This document shows, piece by piece, positions 20,731-31,948 of a DNA stretch of 64,000 nt (the stretch's first letter is position 1; each line of letters begins with the position of its first letter). The notes beneath the pieces were generated by a model. That model had not been told where the DNA came from. It ran no database searches and saw only the letters and a program-made list of their open reading frames with translations. Origin of the DNA: Phyllostachys edulis (Eukaryota; Streptophyta; Magnoliopsida; Poales; Poaceae); contig CM070568.1 of assembly GCA_036346405.1 (NCBI GenBank), positions 37,937,268 through 38,001,267 on the forward strand, given 5' to 3'. A program made the position numbers and the translations under genes.

Positions 20731-21151
20731 TGGTGGAACACATCCAGGAATCACACACTCTTTTCCCTAGAAGAAGATGAGCACGGGAAGAAAAACACAA
20801 AGATACACTGGTTTCGCAAGACCGAACTCAACTGGGTCTCCTTTTCTCTGTTTTCTTCTACTGAACTCATCTTAGCAGATTGTTTACACAGGCTTAAATA
20901 ATCCATACGCACACACACGGACTAAACCACCACTAATTGACTCCTATTCCTATGGATCAGATATCCTACTAACTTGCGGCCATACTACCGCAATTAACTC
21001 ACCTTATTAGCCGTAAGACTCGGACTCCACACAACTCAACTAACTAACCTCACGGCTGGCACTAACTACATGTAGCTAATTATCTCAAGCATGCGCATGC
21101 ATCACTCAACTTTAACAAATTAAAATGCATACAACAAGATTAGTTCCAACA
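20731..21151 (-). repeat. 3' LTR of the gag-only element
   Basis: Length is 421 bp. In plus-strand reading it begins TGGTGGAACAC and ends TTAGTTCCAACA. It is nearly identical to the right-hand copy at 22140-22560. Confidence 0.9.
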
Positions 21152-21200
21152 ATCACCCCCTAATCTTGTTGTCGTTATTTGAGCAGCTTCTCGCCAAGCT

Positions 21201-22115
21201 TTAAAGTAGCACCAGTTCATCATCGGCATCTGTCATAACAAGATGTGCCTCCTCCTTCGGCGTGCAGCACACTTTAGCGTAGTGCCCATACTCTTGGCAG
21301 TTGTAGCAGCGTACCTTCGCCTTGTCAAAGGTGCTCTTCTTCTTGCCGGAGCCGGAGCCGCCTTCCTTGTTCTTGGCCCTAGACTCCCATTGGGTGCGAG
21401 TGAGCAACAGGTGCTCACCTTCCTCCTCGCCAACCATGTGGTGCTCCTCGAACGCCTTTAGCCGCCCAAGCATTTCTTCGACCAACATCACATCCAAGTC
21501 CTTGTGGTTCTCGAGGATGCAAACAATCGGCAGAAACTTCGGTGTCAAGACCCGAAGCACCTTATCCACCACACAAGAGTCTTCAACCCTCTCTCCCAGC
21601 GTCCGCATCTTGCTGAGAACGAGGGTGACCATCATGGCAAAAGCATCAATTGACTCACCTTCACGCATATGAAGGTTGTCAAATTCTTTCTTGGCGGTTT
21701 GGAGCTTAGCCCTCGTCACGCGCTCAACTCCAATGTACATGGACTAGAGAGTCGCCCATGCCTCCTTCATCGTCCTATTGCCATTGAGAGCAAGAAGGGT
21801 CTCCTCGCTCACACCATGGTAGATGGCCGCAAGTGCCTTCTTGTCTTAGCGCCTTACGACGTCGTCTTCTTCAACGGCATCCCACACTCCTTGTGCCTCC
21901 ATGTACACTTGCATCTTCATTGACCATGCAGCATAGTTGCTACTAGTCAACAACGAGTACTGGAGTGTGACACTCCCCTCCTTCTCGTCTCACGCCAATG
22001 GCCTACCGCGAGCCACCTGCTCGCTGCCGCTAGCCACATGCATGCTACTGTTGGCCACCTCCTCTAGGCCAACGGCGACACGCCTCGACGACGACAGAGA
22101 CACCGACCTCGCCAT
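21201..22115 (-). pseudogene. Copia-type gag of the gag-only element
   Basis: The ATG at 22115 (minus) starts MARSVSLSSSRR. The sequence runs about 305 codons to 21201 with at least three in-frame stops. It contains the gag helices (VTRAKLQTAKKEFDNLHMRE, ESIDAFAMMVTLV) and a CCHC knuckle (CYNCQEYGHYAKVC) at about 21275-21320, and ends with an acidic tail. Gag binds and packages RNA. With the stops this copy cannot make full-length gag, although its relatives might. No protease motif follows the knuckle. Confidence 0.85.
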
Positions 22116-22139
22116 CACAACACCAGCTTTGATACCAAA

Positions 22140-22560
22140 TGTTGGAACACACCCAGGAATCACACACTCTTTTCCCTGGAAGAAGATGAGCACGGGAAGA
22201 AAAACACAGAGATACATTGGTTTCGTGAGACCGAACTCAACTGGGTCTCCTTTTCTCTTTTTTCTTCTACTCAACTCATCTTAGCAGATTATTTACACGG
22301 GCTTAAATAATCCATACGCGCACACACGGACTAAACCACCACTAACTGACTCCTATTCTTATAGATCAGAGATCCTACTAACTTGCGGCTATACTGCCGC
22401 AATTAACTCACCTTATTAGCCGTAAGACTAGGACTCCACACAACTCAACTAACTAACCTCACGGCTGGCACTAACTACATGCAGCTAATTATCTCAAGCA
22501 TGTGCATGCACCACTCAACTTTAACAAATTAAAATGCATACAACAAGATTAGTTCCAACA
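22140..22560 (-). repeat. 5' LTR of the gag-only element
   Basis: Length is 421 bp, exactly as the other copy. It begins TGTTGGAACAC and ends TTAGTTCCAACA. Its inner edge meets the primer site GATACCA (minus-strand TGGTATC). Confidence 0.9.
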
Positions 22561-22871
22561 GCCTCGGTGTGTAGCTTGGGGTTGCGGGGAAGCGACGACG
22601 AGGAGCTCAGCTGTGGCGGCATGGATCTTGGTGGTGGAGTTGTGTTTTGAGGAGGAGATGCCAGTTTTTTTTTCCTGAAAATTTACCATACACTCATGTT
22701 CATATGGTTGACGTGGCGCTGCCATGTGTGCAATGGATGCCAGTGTGTGCATTCGTGACCACCTAGTGAACCACTTAATATACTTTGCTAATCCAAATAT
22801 GCATTTTTGAAGTACCGTGATCCGGATAAACCACGCTACAAGTTAAATGTCCGGCAGTGTAATTTATTCTA

Positions 22872-23943
22872 CATGCCGTTTGTTGTACAGTAGATCCAGA
22901 CATTCAATGAATACATCTTGTCATACACCATTCAGAATACAGCGAGTTGTGAAGCTCATGTGATTTTCAGCTGGTAGTGTTCGTCACAATTCACAACAGC
23001 GCAGTAATTGCTGCTGGAATCTGAACCCAGGAAGGAACATACCTCAACTTGTCATAGTTTGTAGCTGTTTGGGATTCATTGCTAGATTGTGAGCTCTGGA
23101 TGCAGAGCAATGGGTTGAGCAGTGGTTGTGTTTCCTCAGTAAAAAGTGCAGAAAGATTGCATTGAGTTGCAGGAGAGTGATTTTCCTCATATGCATGGAC
23201 CTACATGCACTATCTATACCACAAAATATGCTTTGAGATTGGTGCACAACTATGTATCCGTATTGTGTACATGTATGCAAACTGTGCCCCGCTGTATACA
23301 AGCAACCACCGGTCCACCATCCCATTCCCACCCTGCCGGCCCCCCCTCTCCCACATATGCATTTTTTTTTCTTTTTTGCAAGGGATGATTGTTTCTTCTC
23401 AGGTAACCGTTGTTTCAGACATGAACACTTAGGGCACGAAGAAATGCGAGATGTTTATAAACGAGTATTTAAAGAAAAATAATATAACAACATCATCAAA
23501 TATCTATGTAAAAATCATTTCCTTCAATACAAGCATATCTTTTATAGGTGCTTAGATCTATTAATTATATATAGTTATATACATAAGTACCTCTTAAGCA
23601 CTGGTGCCTAATTAAGCATCCATGCTATAAAAATAAGCACCTTATCTGTCATACGTGGCAAGAAAAAACAGTTTTTCTTTGCTGAGCATCTCTCTAAGCA
23701 CTTGCATTGTACATGCTCTTGTGCTACTTAGATAGAATTGTTTCTTAGGTTTATCATTTGCATTGAAGGGTTTCAATGTAGAGAATTTATGGCACGCATT
23801 AGAAGTTGATCTCTACCACTCGATTGAAAAGCAAAGCATCAGATCAAGTGCTACAGCATTCTATCGGTATAGTAAATGTTTTACTGTTTATATAGTATTT
23901 GCTACCATTCGCTATCTGCCGAGGACTGTTTCCTCACTCGCTT
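22872..23943. other. Intergenic sequence, no gene recognised
   Basis: No coding potential is convincing. At about 23540-23700 a word related to CTAAGCAC/GTGCTTAG recurs in both orientations near AT-rich sequence, as in small MITE-like elements, but I cannot define ends. Confidence 0.4.
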
Positions 23944-26900
23944 ATCCTAAAGGGTAAAGGGGCGCGTTTTTTGCGCCCTGAGCTGCGCCCACGTCGCCGC
24001 TTTTGCTCTACTCCGTCCGATTTTGCGCGTCTGCTGTCTGTGGCCCTCCGATCGCTCCTGCGTTTTCGTTGCCTGCGTTCCCTTCGTCTGCTCGCTGCCG
24101 TCCGATGTGTCTCCCTCATCATCGCCGCTTCGATCCATCCAGCGGCCTATTGGTCTTCGCTTCCTCTGCCCCCTTTCTCTGTCTTGCTTCCTCCACCCCC
24201 TTTCTCCTTGCTTGCGGCCTCTCATGCATGACCTCACTCCGTCTTCGGTATTTGGCCTGGCTGGCGCAGCTAGCCCCTTCTTGTTGCTGCCGCCAAGACG
24301 CTGCTTGCTGCTGACCTCGTCGTCTCCAACGCCGCGATCAGAAGCGGAGAGAGAAATAGCGGCGTCATCCTCGCATCTCCCCACCTCTCACGCCGCATCC
24401 TCCGCCTGTCTCCGGTATTTGGCGCAGCAACTTGCCCGAAAGTGCTGCTGCCGGCGTCTTGACCACCGCCGTGGCCTCGCCTCGTCTCTAGTGCCACAGC
24501 GACTCGGCCGTGTCTTGCCCCACCTCGGCCTCCGCCCCGTCTCCAACTCTTCATTACTATCATCGACTTGGTACTTGCTCCCTTCGTTTCTTCTTCTTTC
24601 TCCATTCCCCATTGCTTTCATTCTCCCATTCTCTCTCCTGGCAAAAGCTTGTACGGAGCTTCCTCTTGGCGCCATGGGGTCCCTCCGACCAGCTCTCCTC
24701 AAGGCTCGGTGCCGCCTCGACCAAGCTCCCTCGTGCCCACGCCTGGGTCGGCTCACACGCTGGGCCTGGCTTGCCCGTGCGCCGGCTCGGTGCCATGCCT
24801 GGGCCCTCTGGCCCAGCTCGCCTGTGCCCTCCTGGCTTGGCTTGGCCCGCCCCCATGGCAGCTCTCCCAGCCTTCGGCCACTCGCCTCTCCTACTTCTTC
24901 CTCCCTGGGATTCAACCCCCCCTTTTCTCCTTTCTCTGTTGATTTTGGTTTTTAATGTTTGCACTGATTTCATTTTCTAATTTTAGTTCATTGGTGCATA
25001 GTGACAGTGTGGTATGTGGGCTGCTACCGTGGCTACTGAGGTACTCTACTCCGCTCTACCCCTTGCTCTATGATGGAATGGTTAGTGCTTTGTGATGGAT
25101 TCAGTGAGGGCTACGGCTATTGATGATGGTTCTCTGCTTGGTTGGCTTATGTGGGTTGTGGTTTGAATGGGGCAAAATATCAATTCAGCCAAACTATTCA
25201 AAAATGAGTTGTATTGGATTCGTGTGTAAGGATTCGTGACCTGTATTGAATATCTAAGGCATAATGTCCTATATTGATCTTGGCTTCTTGCTTTCTTGCA
25301 GTTTGTACTTGCGGAGGCCACGACACGCAGCGAACCTTCTCTTTTCCCACCCTCTTCTTGTCCTTTTGTCTGAGCAACTCCGAAATGATGGTTTGATGTT
25401 GAGTCTATATAAAAATGAAATGGATCACGATTAAAACCAGTTGAATTTAAAATGTCAACTTGCTACAAGTTTCTGTTAGAGCGATCACCTAATTTGCTCT
25501 CTAATGCATTCTGAAAAAATGATTCATTTAAATGTTAGTGTGTGCCATAATTTATATCTGTCAAGTTTTAAAAATCTGTAAGCTCTCTGAGTTAACTCAG
25601 ATGGACATGTATCTCACTGCACATGAGCGTTTTAAATCTATATCCTCTTCTCCTTTGTTTCACCTAAATCTTTTACATGGAATTCCGAAGACACTCAGTG
25701 AGAGATGTGGTTTCTTAGTCATTTCTATAATCTTTACTATTCTAGACTTCTAGCTATTCAGGACAATAAAATTGGTTCACATTAGCATCTCAAGATCCAT
25801 TGACAATCGAATATTTTTTGTGTTCACATATTGCATGTTCACCTTGTTCTTATGCTAATTGGCTATATTATTCTTGGCAGTGAAGGTAATATTACAAATT
25901 GTGTAAGTTTTCGACTCACGACATAATTTAGTAATATCCTGTTTCATTTTGGCGACTAATACGAGTTTTTGTACCTCACAAAGTTTTACTCCGATGTGTG
26001 GTGTTCCATGGCACTCAGTCGCTCATCTTCTCTCGACTATATATATCACTAGTGCCACTAATACCGTTAGTTATGCATTTTGTCTTGACATGGTTGGTTA
26101 TAGATTCGCTTGCTTGACAATTCGACATGGAATCATGGCATTGATAATTTCTGACGCTTGAGTCATTATCTTGATGAAATCGCAATTTATAAATTGTCAA
26201 GAACACCCTTTTTATGTTCGCCTCTGCTTTTCTAGCAAGCATTTCTCACAAGAACGTTGTTCCATGTTGCTCTAAGCTTATCGCAAGAACAGCTTAGATC
26301 GCATAACAACGGCATGATCCTTTCAGTTAGATAGCTATCATCTTCTATCCTTTTCGTTGCACCAAACTATTTTAGAAGCTTGGTGTTCACTTCAAATTCA
26401 CAAAAACTAGAAGATTTGTCTTTTTCCTATGGTTGGTTGTATAATCGTTTTTGCATTTATTGAGAATTAGGCCCGGTTAGATGAGAGCTTTTCTGTAAGT
26501 TTTGGACTTGATTTGTCTTTGCCACAAGAGCTTCCTTACGTATGTATGCCGCTTTTCCTTGAGATTTATGGTGGAGGCTTACTTGAGCAATGCTTCCGGT
26601 CACAATCAATTTTGTCTTGTACACATTCAAAACTAACTTATCAAGATTAGTAATAGTACGTGATGTTGTTGGATTTTGGTTCCTTGATTGAGAATTGTCT
26701 TACTATGATTCATATATTATCTACTCTGAATATGCAGACTTGCCTTATTGATTCACGTGCATTTTTACTTTGCCTTGACCAATCGAATTTTGAATGCGAT
26801 TCGATTTTTCTTTCTCTTTTCCTTTTCATTCTTACATCGACTAAACTTTGTATTTCTTTGTCCGAATTTGTTCACGAGTCGATGAAAAAGATTCATGCGT

Positions 26901-28234
26901 AGGTGCTCAACTGGATGACCCATTTGAGATGCTCCTTGTAGGTGATCTCCTCTTCTTTAAATATGCTATTTCTTGCTATGGCGGGTTCTACCGCATCGAA
27001 CAATCCGGCCAAAGTTGCTCGCTATATTACATATGTATAATTTCAATAGATACAAACCATCTTATAAAATGTTGTTGTTTTGCTAGAATTGAACTAAAAT
27101 GCCCTCTTTCCGCTTACGTTGTAGAGAATTAAGTCTTTATCCCGGTTGTGATAGAGTGGTCCAATTTTTTGTGTGCAATCAAGAATGGGTGATTGTTCAC
27201 TAAATTCGAGTTAGTTTGGTGCGTATAAAAATGATCGATGTGGTATTTCTATTCCTTAGCTATCAGTGAAAGCTGTTCTTTTAGGTTAGATTAGGATATG
27301 GTGGTGTGAAAGATGTTGGATTATGGATCCCGTGGCCACCAAAGTCCCACTATGCCACTGGTTCGAACCTTAACTCGGGTGCATATTTGATTCTATAGCC
27401 ATCTTTAACCGAATTTCGCATATTGGATGATTGGATCTGTATTAATAATCAATGATAATCAAGGGGAAATGCTCTACAAGAAGAAAGTAAGATGACCTGC
27501 GTCTGCTCCGTTCTGGATAACCAGAATGAATAGGAAACCTGATGCTCAAATGCTCTTGATATACTATTAAAACATGGAATGTTATTCTAAGGGTATTGTC
27601 ATTGATCTGTGCCAATATGCACATGTATTTTCTTTTTAATATAGCTTCTTTAATCTAGTGCTTATTCATAATTTTGGAGCAAGCAATGCGATATAGTTTT
27701 TAGTTGTTTTTTCCCTTTTCTTTCTTACACTCACATAGTAATTATTCCATAATAACCGTTAGCCATTTTTTCCAAACTCCTTGTTACTTCCCAATATTGT
27801 TCTCATCAAGTATGTGTGCTTATTATGTTCTCTTTTCTTGGATCACACGAATTTTATCAGATAACTAACATTATTTGCTCTTGGTTAAAGAAAAAGGTGT
27901 CTATGTCAAATTATAATGTAAATCTATTTTGCTCAACTAAATATTTCTTCTGTAAGTTTAGAAGTCCTTTAATTTAGAATATATTTCTCTGGAGCTACTG
28001 AATTTTTGCCTTTTATGTTCTTGTTTACAGTATAGTGACATATTTCCTCTTGATTATACTATGCCACCCTATCCAAACTAAACCTATATTTCTCTTCCAT
28101 ATCTTAACGTTTTTAGCTCCTCTATTAGTATCCTGATTTCGCTCTTCGTTCATATCCTAAATCCACTCTTCAACTCGACTTTTATTCGCTCCTATATACA
28201 GCGAGCGCGCAAATGCGCGCCCAGGTACCTAGTA
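23944..28234 (+). mobile_element. Possible Helitron (3' end clear, 5' end uncertain)
   Basis: The 3' side has a perfect 6-bp hairpin, GCGCGC-AAAT-GCGCGC (about 28204-28219), then CCAGGTACCTAG followed by T. This is the Helitron terminus pattern (hairpin, short spacer, CTRR, host T). A candidate 5' end is A|TCCTAAAGGGTAAAGGGG at about 23944, which opens with related GCGC-rich sequence. Between lie a pyrimidine-rich, GC-rich block (24000-24950) that looks like a leader exon, and then 3 kb of AT-rich, intron-like sequence without long frames. No Rep/helicase is seen. Confidence 0.45.
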
Positions 28235-28401
28235 CGACATGGTTTTAGGAGTGAACAATGGAAAAGTGGAAACTGAAAAGGTACGTGGTGACGTGATCAG
28301 GCAAGATCTTTGCATGCTCCATCAACAAGATCCGTGTAGAACAACATAACGGGACGACTTTATCGGTACCTTATGAAATCGATGTTTGTGACTTCCACTG
28401 C

Positions 28402-29288
28402 TAGGGCTGAAAACGACCTGAGCCGAGCCGACTCGAGTTCATCACGAGCCAGGAGGGTGGCTCGGCTCGGTTCAAAGCTCGAGCCAGCTCGTGAGCCCTC
28501 ACGAGCTAAGCAAGCTGACAGCCAGCAACTTGCAGACAGAGCACTAGATCAACGATTCCTTGGTTAATTTCCGGCACGAAGTAAACACAAATCATTACTC
28601 CAGAAACATCCCTAAGAATCCACATATTCAGGCTGAACTGAGCAATGTTTTGATGGTACACAGTAGCAACAATCCTCCTACCTAGACTTACAAGACAAAA
28701 ACAAAGAATGAAGGCAACAAGAACCAAACACCAAGCGCTGCCACACATGAATCGTGTGCCGGGAGAATGGCGTCATCCAGAAGAATGGCCACTGCTACCG
28801 CCCCCTCCTCCTCCGTCTCGTCCGCCACCGCCTGCCCCTTCCGGCGGTCGCTGATCCTTGTCGGCCTCCTTCCCCATGCAAAGTGATCTCCTTCCCCATG
28901 CCGCCGTCGAGAAGAGGAGGAGCCCCGCCATTGCCGCTGAGGAGATGGGGTGGACGGGGGGCAGGGGGGAGGACGGGCGTGGCGACGGGCTAGAGGTCAG
29001 GGACTCGGGTGATTTTGGATCGGTCGATCGGGAACAGGGGGCCAGGGGAGAGAAAGGGGATTGGGGTCTTGGGGATTGGGTGACGGGGAAGTGCTGACTT
29101 GGGAGACTTATCATCGGGTGACTGGGCTTCGTGGGGACAAGCCAAACGAGCTTGCGAGCAGCTCGGTGAGCGGCTTGAGCTTGGCTTGTTTTTTTTTTTT
29201 GCGAGCTGAGTAAGAGGCTCGGCTTGGCTCAAAAATTCACGAGCTCGAGCCAAGCCAGCTCGTGATCCTCGAGCTATTCTCCACCCTA
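28402..29288. mobile_element. 887-bp non-autonomous hAT element with GAGCTCG-rich ends
   Basis: A perfect 8-bp duplication, TCCACTGC, lies at 28394-28401 and 29289-29296. The ends read TAGGGCTGAAAACGA and, on the other strand, TAGGGTGGAGAATAG. Both ~140-bp ends are filled with variants of GAGCTCGAGCC/GGCTCGTGAGC in both orientations. The interior is non-coding. A related end starts at 63613. Confidence 0.88.
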
Positions 29289-29296
29289 TCCACTGC

Positions 29297-30800
29297 CAAC
29301 TCAATCCAATGGCCATGCCGCAATCGCCTTCTTGAGAGAAACAAATACATGGCTTGTGAGGCTCAATCAACTTTCTTCAACTTGATGCGCACTGCTACAG
29401 TGCCTAGATAAATAAATTATTAAGTTCATTTGAGAAAAGAAGAAATAGAAAAGAAAAAGAAAAGATGTGGGGGCCCACCAGCCATTGAGATGGGGGAGGA
29501 TAAGGTTGGAGACATTATCTCCAACCCTAACCGAGCGAGTGTGCGGCCTGGAGAGCTTGGCCTTCGGCTTGGCAGCGGCGCGGTCAACATGGACGACTCA
29601 AGCAGCTCGAGCGAGATGTGTGCCGGCTGTTGGCTACAGCAGCGCAGCTCCTCTCCTTCTCCTCCTCCTCTTCAAAGGCTGCCTCCACTCTTCCCATTTT
29701 TCAACCCGAAAAACAGTGAGTTCCCAATTTTTTTCTGTGTGCATCTTCCTCTCCAATTTTGGCTTCGGTTTTTGGGAGGATTTGGAGCTCTTGCGCTGCC
29801 GTGGTTGAACCTACGCCGTTGGTGGTGAGCTCCTAATCGTCTTCCGTGCGCATCCCACTGGTTTTTCTCCGTGCGCCCTTTTCCTCTATGGGTGTTCGGT
29901 GGAGAAGTTAGCACTTGTTCAAATTGGAGCCCGTGTTGGTTGACTTTGGATTGATCTTGGACAGGAAGAAGCCTTCGATTTCTTGGTGCTTGGTGCTCTC
30001 GGGTGCACTCGACTGGTGCACTTTGGTTGGTCTTGTGCGGCATTCTCCTATACCTCGGCTTCGTCTTTCGGTGTATCCCAAATTGCGACAATTGGCATTG
30101 TATCTCCGTCAACCTCATCTGTTCAAACGTGGCACAGCGGGGCAATTGATTTTCTAAGACAGCGCGAATTGCACGCCTTGCCCGGTTCTACTCGGTGGCT
30201 TTGAGTGCCATCCGCATCTTGAGTATCGTTGATTTCAATTTTCGTATTACTGAGCATTGTGTGTTGTACTAGTTAAAATTACATTCTGTAATCTTGTCTA
30301 GTACTGGGAGACTTTGCAAGTAATGTTTGTGTGTTTGGATTAATGCTCAATGATGAATTGATGTCAATGTGAGATTGAATACGACAATTTGATATAAATT
30401 GGTCTTGAGCATATAGATTACTTGCTGTCCTTTTAGTGTGATCAACATACTTGTTTGTTCACTTTCGGCTCACTGTGATCATTGATATATTGTTGTTCAT
30501 TGTGATCTTTGTTCATTTTCGGTTCAATGTGATCATTGATCTTGTTGTTCACTGTGATCTTTTTTTTACTTCTGTTTTACATTGTCTATTAATTGATGTC
30601 TTGAGTGCTAGAATCAATTACATATTGTCCAGTGAATTCAGAATTGATAATTTGCATTAAGTGACTAATCAAACTAGCAAGATTTTATTTGAGCTCAAGG
30701 CCTAATTTATTTTCAGAGTGATTGTTATATTAAATATGAGATTGTATTTTGACACAAGTGTTGTGAAGGCCAAGATTTTATCTTGTGCAACTCGACGTTT
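29297..30800. other. Leader-like sequence upstream of the copia element; possibly part of its LTR
   Basis: No gene is recognised. 29464-30250 is GC-rich with a CT-rich tract (29650-29690), then turns AT-rich. It may be the upstream part of a long LTR belonging to the copia element at 30801-34510, starting TGTGGGGGCCC at about 29465, but the other copy is truncated so this cannot be shown. At about 30457-30565 a ~57-bp unit (TTGTTCA..TGTGATCATTGAT) is repeated nearly twice in tandem. Confidence 0.35.
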
Positions 30801-31017
30801 GAGAGCAAATCTAAACATTTAAAATTTGAGCATTATGATGATTTCATTTGTTGTCAAGTTCTATCTTTTGAGCATTTTATACTGTTTAAATGACATAAAG
30901 ATACTACATGCTTTTATGTTAGTTTTGTCATTTAAATGCCGCTGGAAATTATGTTTTTATTATCATAATTGTTGCTGGAATTAATTCTGAATATTTGCTA
31001 AAACCACTATTTTTACA
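30801..31017 (+). repeat. Left terminal direct repeat of the copia element
   Basis: It shares about 217 bp with 34291-34510, with scattered substitutions and short indels, and ends in TTTTTACA. The original LTR may extend further left. Confidence 0.7.
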
Positions 31018-31045
31018 ATAATTTAGAAAACCAATATTTAAAGAA

Positions 31046-31924
31046 ATGAATTCTTCGTCTGATGTCATTAAGCTAGAAGTATTTGACGGTACCAACTTTA
31101 AACATTGGCAGGCTAAAATAAAACTATGGCTGACTGACCTCAAAATTTTGGGGCATTTCAAATCCTCCAATGTTCCAATTGGAAACCGCGGCTATGACGT
31201 GGTGGGAGGATGCGAATAATTCAGCCTTAACTCGTTTGTTAGCCATCCTATCTAACCAGTTGTTCGACGTATATGTTAACTTCAAGGATAATAAGCAATT
31301 CTAGGACGAACTTGATGAGAAATATTCCCAAGGGGATAATGGGAATGCGTCATTCATAACTGCTACCGACTTGAACTTTAAGATGGTTGAGGGGCGGTCG
31401 ATCATGGAGCAACTCCATATACGTGACTTAAGTCAGTACGACTGCATCCTACCAGAGAAGTTTCAAGTGAATGTCATCCTAGCTAAGTTGCCGCCATCGT
31501 GACGTGACTTTGTGACCGCTCGTAGACATGTAAAGGAGTGCTTGCTATTAATGTCGAAGAGCGTGCAAGAGTCGGTGACGGTACAAGAAAGACTCAAGTT
31601 CAGGCTCATCAAGTGGAGGTCAAGAATATTGGAGGCTTTGGGAAACAGAAGTTCAAGAATCAGCATCAGAACAAGCTCCAAGGAAAGAAAATGAAGAAGA
31701 TGGAGGATATTGTTTGCTTTGTTTGTGGAGTGATTGGTCATAAAGCTAATCATTGCCGCAATCGTAAAGGCAAGGGTCCTTCTCCTGGTCAGGATAAAGG
31801 CCGTTACAGTTCAGAAGGGTATGTACCTCAGGCCTTTATGACAAGTCCATCTATTGATGGGCGGATTGATACATTTGCTACTAGACATATATGTGCTGAT
31901 CAATCTTGGTTCTCTTCATTTTAG
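31046..31924 (+). pseudogene. Copia gag with zinc knuckle (frameshifted)
   Basis: The ATG at 31046 opens MNSSSDVIKLEVFDGTNF, the usual copia gag start with FDGTNFKHW. A frameshift at about 31185 moves the reading (WWEDANNSALTRLLAIL continues in the next phase), and further stops follow. A CCHC knuckle, CFVCGVIGHKANHC, lies at about 31715-31757. After it comes a degraded protease start (about 31850-31930). Confidence 0.8.
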
Positions 31925-31948
31925 GGTGAAGGTGGTGGATCCGTCCTG

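Larger units (their letters stand above)
20731..22560 (-). mobile_element. Gag-only LTR retrotransposon (TR-GAG-like), 1.83 kb
   Basis: Two 421-bp LTRs (20731-21151 and 22140-22560) enclose only 988 bp. In minus-strand sense the 5' LTR is the right-hand one. It is followed by TGGTATCAAAGC, an initiator-Met-type primer site (about 22128-22139), then a copia-type gag, then a purine tract with GGGGGTGAT just before the 3' LTR. There is no pol. By eye the LTRs differ at about 22 of 421 positions, mostly transitions. LTR ends are TGTTGGAA..TTCCAACA, with one change at 20733. No target duplication is evident. It would depend on pol supplied by another copia element. Confidence 0.9.
20191..22871. 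mobile_element. Long-TIR DNA element (MULE-like) invaded by an LTR element
   Basis: The first ~105 bases (TAGAGTAAATTACACTGC...) and the reverse complement of the last ~105 (TAGAATAAATTACACTGC...) align along their length and share words such as AATGCATATTT. Long inverted ends suggest a Mutator-like or MITE-like element. No clear 9-bp duplication is seen. Between the ends are a short AT-rich repeat (20330-20615, with CCGGTTACCGG-type inverted words), the gag-only LTR element (20731-22560), and about 300 bp of other sequence. No transposase is visible. Confidence 0.65.

Noticed and set aside
20726..22565. 5-bp target duplication for the gag-only element
   Set aside because: TCTGC and GCCTC do not match, so none is claimed.
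20191..22871. 9-bp target duplication for the long-TIR element
   Set aside because: Flanks AGTACAATA and CATGCCGTT do not match at any small shift.
23899..24980. Five overlapping frames of 100-310 codons
   Set aside because: Pyrimidine-rich, low-complexity translations rich in Ser, Pro and Arg in all phases; no domain recognised. Described only as a GC-rich block in a possible Helitron.
27340..27385. tRNA-like B box (GGTTCGAACC) suggesting a tRNA or SINE
   Set aside because: No cloverleaf or matching A box at the right distance.
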